From: Notospermus geniculatus
Taxonomy: Eukaryota > Nemertea > Pilidiophora > Heteronemertea > Lineidae
Assembly (NCBI GenBank): GCA_002633025.1
Contig: NMRB01000076.1
Location: 327,086 to 391,085, forward strand
DNA length: 64,000 bases
Direction of reading: 5' to 3'
Position numbers and translations under genes: made by a program. The stretch's first letter is position 1, and every line of letters begins with the position of its first letter. Under the pieces are notes generated by a model. The model worked only from the letters and a program-made list of their open reading frames with translations. It had not been told where the DNA came from and ran no database searches. Shown here in pieces: positions 21,101 through 32,192 of the stretch.

Positions 21101-24100
21101 AGGCGTGTTATGCACAAAGGAACCTTTTTTATGGGCTACATTTGCAAAAGGGGGTTTTGTCATCTAAACTGATGGTTTGATTCTTGCAGGCAGGACGAGA
21201 TTCCAGCCAAGTTGCATGTGTCCAATATCACCTCCTATAAGATCAAATGGGATGAAAATGGCATCGATCCTGCTGCCTCAAAAGGTATTTCCTCACCACT
21301 CACAACAAGTCAAATCAAATGCAAATGGTCGGTGCTGACCCGTGATTCCTCGAGTATGACAACTCAGGTCTGAGGTGGATTACTGTTGGTGCAGCCAAGT
21401 AGAAATCAAGTCTGACCGACTGTTGCCATAAACTCCTTTCCTTTTCATCACCTTTCCTTCACTTCAATATTCCCTTTCAGAGCATGAAAATTACATTGAG
21501 AAACTCCTTGATGACTTCTATGATACTGTGAAATCTATGATATCAGATGCAATTACAACATCTCAGGATCAAGATGAGGAACAACTCAACCCAACTCATG
21601 AAGAAGTTATACAACATATCGAGTTTGCTAAGTCTCTTAGTTCTTCATTCCTTGGGAGAGAAAAGTTGCTGGATGAAGTACAGAAATATGTAACCAGTGG
21701 AGAAAAGTAGGTGAAACATTTTGCCGTTTTGTTCTCTGTTTCTCAATACCGTACTTTCAATGACTTATGATTGTGACAGCAGTCCTAGAATGAGAGGCAG
21801 CTGTGCGACTGGCTCTATTGCTTACTAACTGTAACAATGTCTCTCTTCTAGGGCATTTCCCCTCATAATTCACGGTGACTCTGGTTCAGGCAAGTCTTCC
21901 CTGATGGCCAAAGTTGCTGAGCAGATCCCAAGCTGGTATTCTGGTTCAGAACAAGTGGTTGTAGTCGCAAGGTTCATAGGAGCAACGTCATCATCAACAA
22001 GCATTCGTCAACTCCTGGTTAGCATATCACGTCAGTTGGCAGAGATTCTGGATGAAGAAATTCCTAGTATTCTTGATAAGGTTTGTGTCAGTGATAGTTT
22101 GTGTTTTGCTGTGGCTTCCTGTTGACTTGAGTTTGACTTGTCAGGGGCGTAGCTAGCTTTTACATGTATGGCCTAGGGGGCAAAATTGATTGAGTCTGGA
22201 GGGCGACGTCGGAGGGGGTCTGGAGGTCCTTCCCCAGAAAAAAGTGAATATCTACATGTACATCCTCTCAGATGCATTTTCCCAACATCTGACACCACAA
22301 TAACTTGGCTCGAAGAGGGAAAATGACTTTTAGAGGAAAAATTTGCTTTGTCCCTTTTTGCTCTGGGGGGCATTTGCCCNCAAGAGAGTGCCTTTACTGT
22401 TTGGTAACTTGTATGTAGTTTATCATTCTCTGATCCCGTTTCATTCATCTTCCAGCTGACCATGAAAGAAATCAAGAGAGAATTTCACGAACTCCTCAGA
22501 GCCGTCAAACTCAGAAAGAAGGTGTTCCTGCTGCTAGATGGCTTAGACCAGCTTGATGGGACCAACAGTGCTGAGGGCATGGGCTGGCTTCCAATACCAC
22601 TCCCTTCTGATACATTCACTGTGGTGCTATCTACCCTGAACTCCCCTGATGAGGATAGTGAAATCATGAAGGCTTTAAAGGTTGGCAGAAATATGAGGAA
22701 CTGTTTGCACGTCAAATATCCTAAATGCTGTTCGCAACCTAGATTTTTGCTGATTGGAACTCGGAAACAGTTCAAAGTGCATCGGTATTTATAAATTAAT
22801 TATATTTCTAGGATCAGTTGAAGGAAAACTGCTTCTTGGAGATGGAGCCTCTGGAACATGATGACGTCAACCTCATAATGAAAGACTCCCTGGAAAAGAT
22901 GGGACGTGCCCTGACCTCCGACCAGACAAAGCTTGTCCAAGATGCTGTGGAGGCTAACCCCAACCCCCTGTATTTGAAGCTGGTGTTAGATGAGGCTGCT
23001 AAATGGAAGTCTTACGATGCAGCTGAGGTGACAGTTGTAGAGGCGAGCATCCAGGATATGATCAAGGCTTTGTTTGAAAGGCTTGAGGCAAAGCATGGTG
23101 AGAGACTAGTCGGCCATATCCTCGGGTACATCACCTGTGCAAGGAATGGGCTCAGGTAAGATTACAAATGTTATAGCTTCTTACCATTACTGTTTTCTTG
23201 TCACATGCAGGCGCGGAGGGGGGGGGGCGCACCAGGCGCGCGCCTCCCTTTTGGCCAACAAATCTGTAAAATCGACCGTGAAATTCTGGAATTGGGCCCA
23301 AATTTCAATGTTCCTAGCACAAGGCGCCCTCTCTTTTCCCAAATTCTGGATCCGCCCCTGACATGTGAACTCTGATGTTTGATGCTATAGAAATTTGCCA
23401 GTGTGTCACTCTTGGTAATCTCTTTTCCAGTGAAAGTGAGCTTGAGGATCTCTTGTCCTGTGATGATCTGTTACTCAACGACATATATGAAAACTTCACT
23501 CCCTCACTGCGACGATTTCCGCCACTTCCCTGGGCTCGGCTCAAGTATGAGCTGAGAGAATACCTGAGTTACCATGGCGCAGACGGGATGCAAGTCCTGA
23601 ACTGGAGCCATCCTCTATTCGCAGAAGTTGCAAGGGAGAGGTATCTGAGCAACAGGGACACAAGGTTAGTAGGGCAAGAAAAACCATCAGATATAGCCAT
23701 TGTGATGTTGACTCGGATCTGGACCTTGAAAACTGAATGTTTCTTATTTGAGATTGCTTGTTATTCTTCCAGAATCATGCTGTACAAAACCATGGTGGAG
23801 TTCTTCCTAGGCAAGTGGGCAGACGGCTTTGAGAAACCTTTCCTGGGGAAGACAGAATCCTCTGAAAAGGGTGGTGGTGTAGTCCAAAAGGAAGAGGTCG
23901 AAGGTCAAGGACGTATTGTGTTGAACTTGGAGGAAAATGAAGCGGACAGATTTGTCAGGTCTCAGCCGTTGGTATTTGCCTCAAAAGATGAGGAGACCAT
24001 CTATAACTTGAGAAAGATGAGTGAACTCCCATATGCTCTCATCATGAGTGAGCAGGCTGATATGGCAAAGACTGATGTGTTTTGTAACTTGACATGGCTG

Positions 24101-27100
24101 TATAACAAAGCTGAGGCTCTGGGACTTGAAAGGTAGGATATCCTGACATTCTGTAGTGTCTTCCTGTCAATGACAACTTCCCTCATCCATACCGGTATTT
24201 CACTCAAATTCTCCACAGAATTGTTAGTCACAGTGTTGTTTTGACATTCATCTGAATACCACAAAACAGAGTCTGTTATTCTCCCTGTCAAACAGATGAT
24301 ATTCTTTTTCCAGTGTTTTGGATGACTTTGCGATGGCCAAAAATTCTGCCCTAAGTGATGATCCTGACATCAATATCGTCCGGAGGGTATTCCAACAAGC
24401 CAGTGAGGCTCTTCACTTTGACATCAAACAGATGCCTCTACAACTTACTGGCAGAATCCTCAGTGTGACAGGTGACCTCTCCCCAGCTATCAAGACTCTA
24501 CTCAAACAAGCTCAGAATCCACCTTTTACTTGTTTGCTCACAACGCAAGGTGAGTTTTCCAGTCATTTTGTCAAAATAACGAGAGACTTGAAGCTCCCCA
24601 GAGGTACCGATGTACCTTTCAGGTTGAACCAGTGTGAATTTCACTAATTGACCACATGGGTCTACTTTCAGCCTTCCTTCCTCTGAGTACAGAAAATGGT
24701 GATGATGGTTCAACTCTTCTTCTTGACAGCCATGAGAAACAAGTCAAACTGACTGCTTTGTCTCAAAGCAAAACTAAACTCATCACATGTAAGTCACAAA
24801 ATGATACTTCCAACATTCAGAACTGCTGCAAAAGTACTGATTGATGCCTACTTTCTTCAAGTTTGCTGTCTCTGGATGTTCCTTTGATCTGTTTCAGTTA
24901 CTGTTGATAAAATTGCCCGTATCTGGGATGTCACTTCTGGGAGTGAACTTCACAAGATAGACTTCAAAGGAACGGAAGAAAGCGGTGATCCCGACAACCT
25001 CATCCTCTGTCATAACGATGAACTCCTCATCAGTGGCTGTAGGGATAAAGTGGAGTTCTTTAATATTCAGACAGGATACATATCTGACAAGATAGTGAAA
25101 GTAGAACAGGAGGACTTGCTCAACATAGGTAGGGCTGTGTGTGTTTGACACTGGTGCTGTAGCTCTCTTGTGATATCCCGTGACTGTGCGTTCTTGTCCG
25201 AGTAAGATACTCTGCCACGTGGGGGTTTTCTCGTGTGAGTTGACTCTCTATGGGCAGTTCAACATTGTTGATTTCCTTATGGCTGCCCATAGCTTTCTAC
25301 GGCTGAGTTGCCCATAGGGAGCCAACTTTGCCAAGAAAACTCTCCCCTGGAGGAGCACCTTCAGAAAAAGCCAACCAAGGTTGATAGCCTGTATTACACA
25401 GGAACTGTTCTTTTAAAATCCCCCAGTGACTTACATTCTTTCATATATTTCAGTGCCGATAGTTTATTATGAGCCGAAGGATTGGCTGCTGGTGCTTTCT
25501 GATCTCAAGATGCTGATTTGGGCTGTCGAAGACACAACATTGGTAAGGAATGGAATCTACCGGTAGTTGAGAGAATCTGTCAGTTGTAATGACAACATCA
25601 CTTCTGAACACGTAGAATGTTTAGTTGTACCCTGCAGTCTGTATGTTACTTCTTCAGGTTGGTGAATTTGATGTTGGCAAGCCTTCCACACCGCGGCATC
25701 ATCAAGCGAAGGATTTCTTTGACAGTAAGTACCAGAGCAGAGAGCTGGCAATCTGAAACTGGCCCTAAGAATATAGGCCAATTTACCTGCATAGAAAAGC
25801 CTGAAAGAAGATGTCATCTATTCATTTTATGCTTCCAGTGTTGGGATCAAAAGTTGGCATCATGAGGGCCTCCACAACCTCCATGAAGACCCTGGACATA
25901 GAGAGTTTTGTAGAGACTAAGGAATACATTGGGGAATTCAACATTGAGTATAGCGAAGAGAAGACAATGCTGACTCGCTGCACTTTGCTTCCTCAGGATA
26001 AAGTGAGTATGTCTTCCCAAAACGTTGTCCTGTGTTATGGTGACCTATCAGGCTTTCACTCTCAGAGGCTTTACTAGCATTGTTCCTGCCCAAAATCTTC
26101 GCCGATACCCCATTTTGGGATTGTTTTAGGCTGAGGCTACTTGTTATCAGAAGCAACTTGTGTTTTCCAGCTTGCCTGCATGGTGTATGAAGCCGACCAC
26201 AAGGAGAGGGAGGAGGAACGTACTCCAGCTGATCTCTTCATCTTTTCCTTGGATGGGAAACAACTTGCCAAGTACTCTGTGTTCAGTGTGGACTATGCAC
26301 TTGGTAGGTGAACCAAACGTTCACCTTATTGTTTCTAGTACCATACTTAAGAGGTGGGATTAGACACTAAGGGCCATATTCATAAAGGGTGTTTAAGACT
26401 TAGACGCATGTAACTTCACTAAATGCACACACTTCCACCATGCATTTAACGAAGTTACATGTGTCCAAGTCTTAAACACCACTTATGAATTTGGCTCTAT
26501 ATATCTAACTGTGGAGGAATTTTGCATGGATGTTGTCATCCCTGTCTGTTTTTCTACCTGCAGGTTACGAGTTCTTGACCCCTGTTGAGGAAGAAGACCA
26601 CGTATTATTCCTAATCTACGACTCCTCCTACAATGGTAGCATCCTGTATGATATTGACATCAACTCCGGTTCCTACACCAACAAATATCAACAGATTGGC
26701 ACTATTAGTCAAGTCGTAAGTAAGCTTATAAATGGCTTCCATGTAGAAAGGCGACACTTGTTCGTAAGGCGCTTGCAATATAGTAGACTGGTTCCCATTT
26801 TTGGTGCCCTCGATGTCAAGACATCTTGACGTTTGTGTGTTGCAGGTCCATTAAAGCCCCACTGAATTGAATTTGAAAAACGCAAATCATCGCCGCGATT
26901 CTTGACGTCATTGCACGACGTCACGACGTCAGCCGTAGTGTAAAATGTACTGCGCTCCATCTGAATACATTGGAGCTCTCCCTGTCGTTTTTTCTAATGT
27001 GTGCTGAAAACTAGGCCTTGATTCTCTGAAGTACGTATCAGACAATCATTTTCGGGACCTTCACAAGGCTATGAGACCTCTTTGTGCTCTCTCCTAACAT

Positions 27101-29170
27101 TTTGAAAATATCGTAAAATTCAATACTGTGGGGCTTTAAACTATGCTTTCAATCATTGACTGTTTTCAGTGACATTTTTTTGCTGTTTACTTCCAGCACT
27201 ATATTGGTGAAGGAAAGGCTTCAATTCTGAACCTGGACAACAACACGACAGTTCAGATCGGAGAATTGAAGAACAAGGACCCTCATGAAGGGCTGTCTGA
27301 TGACTCCCTTGTCACTGCTTCCTACAAAGAGGAAGTAGAGAATATCTTCATCCTCCCCAGCACGATGAGATATGTTGCTGCCAGTTACAGGACATCATGC
27401 CTAGCTATGTGGGATCTTGCTGAAATGAAGGAAGTCAGAATTCTTAACACTGAGAGTGAGTAAACTTATTGCTCTTCAGAGCAATTCAGCCCATCAAAGC
27501 ACCAACTTTGTTGTTGATATGAGGCCAGTATTTCATGTGTTTCACTTCATTCCAGATGCTAGCATCTACAGCTCCTTGATTCAGTTCCCCACAGCCTCAC
27601 TTGGTGTCTCTGTAACTGGTAAGAAGCAGTTGGTTACATTTGACATGAAGACCCTGGAAAAGTTTGGGCCACATGATCCCCCACTTGGTGGACAGCCACA
27701 AGCTCTCAGGTAGGAAACACTCTCGCACAGTCAGTATTAGAGATCGTCACTTTTGTAACTAAAATGTTGCTCTGATAAATGTACACCTGCTGGATTTTCT
27801 TCTTCAGCTTTGACATCGTTGATTCCAAACTGGTTGTTGGTGCCAGCAAGGATGAACACTCTCTGGTTGTCAGAGACTTCAAGTCAGGTAGGAGGAGCCA
27901 CAGACCATCGTGAAAGGAGCCTGTCCTTTGTTCATTGAGATTGGTGTGGTAGCTCTGGCTTCACTCGTGGTCAGTCGCTGAATAATTCGTAACAGTTCCT
28001 TAACATTGCTGCCTTTTGATATCATCCTTATGATGTCTTCTTTCCATGTTGAATTTCAGGTAAAGCTACTGCCACCTTGAAGTGTCAGTCAGATGAGGAA
28101 ATCAAACATGTTATCGTGAGTGGCAATGGCCAGGTTGTCCTCGCATTCACCAGTGAACCAAAAAAAGCCATAGTCTGGGACATCAAGAAGAAGAAAAGGC
28201 TACCAGATCTCAGTTACAAAGATATGAAACTGGAGGTTCAGGCCAAGAAGGGAGTCGCTGTCAGTCATAATGGACAGTACGCTGTGGCCATTGACAAGCA
28301 ACATTCGAGGAACTTTGTCCTGTGGGAGACTGCTTCTGGAGATGTTCGTGAGTGTAAGAGACCAGTTGGAACTCGTGGTGATTCGTATGTATTGGGATTG
28401 TCGCGAAAACTTCAGGCAGTTGTTGTTGGCTATGTTTCTGGTAAGTTACGAAAGTTGTCTGAATTCTCATTTTGCTCACCTTGGCAACTGCATTCACAAT
28501 GACTTGCTATCTACTGTGTTTGCACTTTTCGTTTACAACTTTCAATCTGTTCTCTCTTCAAAGGTTACATTGGTATCTACAAAATAGAGACGTTGAGCTG
28601 CGATGCTTACCTACAAGTGTCCACCAGTAAATTTGGAATCGGAAGGCTTGTACTGTCTGAGGATGGTTCCCTGGCTGCATGCAATGGGGAACACAATGGC
28701 ATGGTCAAGGTGGTCGACCTTATGGAAAAGACTTGGTAAGCAATCAGTCGACACCTCTCAGGAAGTCGTCGTAGTGTTACCGGGCCTGAATCTCTTCATG
28801 CTTGGTTGAAGCCTGTGCAGCCTCTAAATTCACTTACCACAAAACCTTTGAATTCTCATGAGGCTACCTGTAGTTGATGGAGGGAGGATTCACATGGCTG
28901 TTAACTTTGAAGTCATATACCCGGTACCTCCTTTTCAGCCTTGCATCTGTAACCATTGAGAGCCACGCCTGGGATTACCAGTTCACCAGAGATAACCAGT
29001 TCCTGATGCTGGGTGGTGGTAACATCAAAGGCCTAGTGCAGCTCTGCATCCACCGTGGCAGGGATGAGAAGAAAAAATCCAAGCAAACGTTCGACAAGAT
29101 GCTAGAGGCGTTGAAGAAAAAGGATGCTTTTTATGGAGAGCTGAAAACTCTGGATCAGCCACCAATATAG
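18141..29170 (+). CDS. NACHT and WD-repeat protein, NWD1/NWD2 family (complete)
   Basis: Twenty-six coding exons, all in phase: 18141-18258, 18852-19054, 19200-19424, 19566-19686, 19943-20126, 21190-21284, 21481-21706, 21852-22080, 22456-22680, 22812-23155, 23431-23664, 23773-24132, 24314-24549, 24672-24788, 24898-25128, 25454-25542, 25658-25724, 25839-26002, 26171-26303, 26564-26715, 27197-27455, 27556-27709, 27808-27887, 28060-28440, 28564-28735 and 28939-29170 (TAG). The joined protein has 1676 residues; human NWD2 is about 1740. The N-terminal DUF4062-like domain (about 30-140) has IYISSSFTDTQLERDKLVEK and VDLKWG. NACHT: Walker A GDSGSGKSS at 399-407, Walker B VFLLLDGLDQL at 490-500. A helical linker carries NLRKMSELPYAL. 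WD-like repeats run from about 973 (IARIWDV) to about 1640 (IVWDI, NFVLWE). STAND-type NTPases switch by nucleotide-driven assembly; the ligand and role of this one are unknown. In vertebrates NWD1 is linked to steroid receptor signalling. No transmembrane segment was noticed. Confidence 0.9.
20159..20335. repeat. MITE in an NWD-gene intron (GGCCCGTTTCCAC ends), copy 1
   Basis: AAGGCCCGTTTCCAC at the left is mirrored by GTGGAAACGGGTCTT at the right. The interior TTTTCACAGGCATTGGGATA recurs at 47447-47634, which proves a dispersed family. Confidence 0.85.
20336..21189. other. Intron of the NWD-type gene
   Basis: The remainder of the largest early intron (20127-21189). No coding exon and no clear repeat seen after the MITE. 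Confidence 0.5.
22141..22440. repeat. Probable dispersed repeat in an NWD-gene intron
   Basis: AGGGGCGTAGCTAGC followed by GGGGGCAAAATTGATTGAG and GGGGGGCATTTGCCC has the look of a low-complexity mobile element that introduces itself with GGGGCGTAG. No second full copy exists in this window, so the call rests on style. It contains one N (22380). Confidence 0.35.
23207..23362. repeat. Probable MITE in an NWD-gene intron
   Basis: A G-rich start (CGCGGAGGGGGGGGGGCGC) and a GGATCCGCCCCTG end form partly complementary termini around CACCAGGCGCGCGCCTCCC. Two ATTCTGGA words lie near the right end. The GC content is clearly higher than in neighbouring introns. Confidence 0.45.
25221..25347. repeat. 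Palindromic MITE in an NWD-gene intron (TTGGCTCTCTATGGGCA family)
   Basis: The left arm GTTTTCTCGTGTGAGTTGAC, then TCTCTATGGGCA, is mirrored by TGCCCATAGGGAGCCAAC, then CAAGAAAAC. Related pieces are at 31185-31345, 38050-38125 and 44900-44960. Confidence 0.75.
26371..26498. repeat. Palindromic MITE with ATTCATAAA ends
   Basis: GGGCCATATTCATAAAGGGT is mirrored by a right end reading ACTTATGAATTTGGCTC. The inner arms contain TTAAGACTTAGAC and GTTACATGTGTCCAAGTC. It lies in an NWD-gene intron. Confidence 0.85.
26851..27139. repeat. 289-bp MITE with TTAA ends
   Basis: TTAAAGCCCCACTG at the left and CTGTGGGGCTTTAA at the right are near-perfect inverted repeats, followed inward by AATTGAAT and ATTCAATA. 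TTAA at both extremes fits the target duplication of piggyBac- or Kolobok-like elements. It lies in an NWD-gene intron. Confidence 0.8.
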
Positions 29171-29660
29171 ATTGCTTAGAACCTCATTCATTTCTCCAGT
29201 GCCAATGCTTATAGCAAGTGCCAATGCCAGTGTTTGCCAATTATTTGCCAGTTTTACTGAAACTCTCCATTTATTATGCAGGTGAGTTAATATTTCTGAT
29301 TGCACAGCTGATATTTGGTGCAGTGAATAGTGTGCTTATAGCCGGAACATGACCCAACCTGTGTACGTGTGTGCACATGGTAGAGGGTGATCTAATTTAC
29401 CCCTTTAACAGTTGACTGGCTTTACATGCCACCATGTCGAATCCCATTTACTCTGAAAAGGATGAATATTTTTACACTTGTTGATGATTTTGCACTCCCT
29501 CCACTTGTTGTTTGCTCTCACATATTCTATTTTTTGATACGTTTACCGGTACTTTGAACGTGCCAGAAGATCTGGAGTGAACTCTGTTGATCACTTCATC
29601 TTCATACTGCATAGAATAGATATTTCACCCAGTACTTTGTTTCATGATTCCTATACCATT

Positions 29661-29733
29661 TGATACATTTTGCAGATACTGTTTTGATACACTTTGCAGA
29701 TGCTATTTTGTTACATTTTGCAGACACTGTTTC
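29661..29733. repeat. Three short tandem units in the NWD-gene 3' UTR
   Basis: Three units of about 24-25 bp share GATACATTTTGCAGATACTG with small changes. Confidence 0.7.
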
Positions 29734-29810
29734 GATATTCTAGCATATTTTAATGATATATTTGTGTATACATAGATAATACTCATTATTTTGCTGTTAC
29801 ATGTTACTGT

Positions 29811-29816
29811 AATAAA
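29811..29816 (+). terminator. Possible proximal polyadenylation signal, NWD-type gene
   Basis: AATAAA lies about 640 bases after the stop codon; it could give a shorter alternative 3' end. Confidence 0.4.
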
Positions 29817-30025
29817 GACTCGCTTTTTCCAAGGGTATACATTCCATTTTATACATCATGTATATAGGAATGTTAGTCAACCTTCATTTTGTTGTGGTTT
29901 ACAGTAAAACATGAAATATTTTTCAAGTTATTAGATTTATAAGATTGATCTTTTTATATGCTACTGCTTTATATGTTGCCATTCTCAGTGACATCTTTGT
30001 CATAACAGGTATTGTAAAGAATCTC

Positions 30026-30031
30026 AATAAA
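30026..30031 (+). terminator. Polyadenylation signal, NWD-type gene
   Basis: AATAAA lies about 860 bases after the stop and is followed by a T-rich, GT-containing stretch, as expected of a cleavage site. Confidence 0.55.
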
Positions 30032-30543
30032 GGTACACCATGGAAGCTTGAACCTTCGTTATTTGTCTGTTTTATTTTATGTACCGGTAGGTTAGTATGA
30101 ATTCCTGTGGTCCTATGATTATGATTCCATCGTCATAATGGTACATCTTTTGAAGGGTACAGTGTAGCGAATGAGGTAGGTATGCCTCAGATCTTATGCC
30201 AAAAAGGGTTAAACGCCACATGGGGAGGTACAATATCTGTTAAGTCCATTGCATTGAGGCCTAGGGGAGCTTGTCTCTCTAGTCAGAATCATATCCGTCG
30301 GTCTTTCTATTCGAATACCAAAGAAGGAGTGATGGTCAGTGTTGCATACGTACATTGTATTTGCTAACTTCAATGTCTTCATCATGTACTCCTTGTTTTC
30401 AGCATCAGTGTCCTATCCGTATTCTGCATGCAGTAGGGCCTAACATCATCGTCATCCTTCTTGTTTACTGGGTAATGATTTAGTACATGTACTGTGATTC
30501 GGTCATGAAACTCCTCCTCAACCAATCCTCAGTTACACTTTCA

Positions 30544-30599
30544 GAACAACACATCTTTTGAATAGATATTTGAACAACACATCTTTTGAATAGATATTT
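30544..30599. repeat. Exact 28-bp tandem duplication
   Basis: GAACAACACATCTTTTGAAT plus AGATATTT occurs twice without a mismatch. Confidence 0.9.
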
Positions 30600-31184
30600 G
30601 AATAATTTATTCACCATGGATTTGAATATTGATTGAGTGACATGGAAAGAAGCAGCACAGATAGCGTGCAACAGATGACACAATGAGAAAAATTGATTGT
30701 TATGGAGTCAACAAACATGATACCGGGTATATAGAAAACAAATGACATCGATTTTTGGATGTTCAAGGCATTTTACATCTGTCTACATAGGTTTATCAGT
30801 TTTCCATTCATTTTGGGGCATCATGTAGAAACATATCCTCACAGGATTGACATGGTTTGGGTAATGTAGGCCTAAAACATAGTCATACGAGCCTCTCTCC
30901 CCTTCTCCATGAAGAACCCTCCCTCATCCTTAGTAGTGTAGGGCAATATGCTTTCCACAGAGACTCACAAAGGTTTAAGAGGTATGAACGTGAACCAACA
31001 ACTGTTATGGACAGAATGTAACTTCTCGTCATATAAAAATAGAAAATTTTAGCTACAGCAACAGAACGTACCTTAATACATCAAAATCAACAGAAACCAG
31101 TCAATAGATTAGCGCGACTCAAATCTCTTGTCGTCATAGCCACTGCTGTGAACTACTTTTCCAATGCTGTTTCATCATACCAAT

Positions 31185-31345
31185 AGGAGTTGGCTCTCAA
31201 TGGCCAATTCACCCATGGAGGTATAATAGCCTACCTCCATGATTCACCTAACTCCATGATTCACCTAACTCCTTATACTGAGATTAATGGCACAAATGTC
31301 AGCCCATAGAGAGCCAACTTGCACACCAAATTCACATGAAACGGT
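31185..31345. repeat. Palindromic MITE (TTGGCTCTCTATGG family)
   Basis: GAGTTGGCTCTCAATGGCC at the left is mirrored by CCATAGAGAGCCAAC at the right. The interior has two copies of CTCCATGATTCACCTAA. Related to 25221-25347. Confidence 0.65.
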
Positions 31346-31424
31346 GCCTCAAGACTAACCATGTGATATGCAGTTTTTGGACTGAAAATTCTGGTCAATT
31401 TCTTAAAATCTTTATTCATGACAT

Positions 31425-31545
31425 TGGGTCATATGAATAAAGACGAGCAAATGTTTTTACTTCACATTTGTACAGCATTGCCTAATGCATTTGTATTGCA
31501 AAATTCAAGTAGAAGCATTTGCTACTCTTTATTCATATGACTCAT
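31425..31545. repeat. Palindromic MITE, same family as 62414-62533
   Basis: The arm GCAAATGTTTTTACTT is mirrored by AAGTAGAAGCATTTGCTA, and both ends read TATGAATAA or its complement. The copy at 62414-62533 carries the same GCAAATGCTTTTACTT arm. Confidence 0.8.
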
Positions 31546-31835
31546 TGGTTCATAAGGGTAGTGAATCGCTACCATGCTACCATCTAAAAAGAGCAAAGAG
31601 GCCGTTGAAAATCTGCAGGCTCAGGAACATCAAGATTTGAAACAAATAATTCAGAGAGGCTTGTGAGAATAAAACTGTCACGGTTTGCATAATCAAGCAA
31701 GGATGCTTAAACATTTAATACTTGTGGGACACCTTAGGCCTATCTATAGAATGAAGATTGTGCTTGTCGAAAGTCAAGGCAGGTCAAAATGTTGCAATCT
31801 TGGTATAGCTCATACACATTCAACACACTGATCTT

Positions 31836-31915
31836 AGTGAAGGCAATAACGCCAAAAGAGAACTAATGCCATGTCAGTGAAGGCAATAACGCCAAAAGAG
31901 AACTAATGCCATGTC
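31836..31915. repeat. Exact 40-bp tandem duplication
   Basis: A 40-bp unit starting AGTGAAGGCAATAACGCC and ending ATGCCATGTC occurs twice without a mismatch, so it is a recent event or an assembly artefact. Confidence 0.92.
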
Positions 31916-32192
31916 AGTTTACTAAAGTAGGGCCTTCGTTTGAATCGCCTTTCACTGAAGGGAGATTTGAGTTGGTCAACTTGAATGCATATGATTTTCA
32001 CTATGCACTTTGAGACGGTGCCGTCCTGTCACTATGCAGTCGTGTCTTTCAGAACATCGGCTATGTAATGACCAACAGCCTAGCAATCTTGTCGTACATG
32101 AACTTGCCAGATCTATAGCCGTTCCTGTCGCTCAACATTCCTTGCTCAGAAAGCTCGCTCTTCTGCATACAGTGTATACTTGTACATGTAGT

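Larger units (their letters stand above)
29171..32192. other. Convergent intergenic region with 3' UTRs of the NWD-type gene and RAP1GDS1
   Basis: No coding exon seen. Signals on the + strand at 29811 and 30026 bound the NWD-gene 3' UTR. On the - strand the nearest AATAAA sequences after the RAP1GDS1 stop are at 31528-31533 and 31411-31416. Several short tandem duplications and two palindromic elements lie here. Confidence 0.5.
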
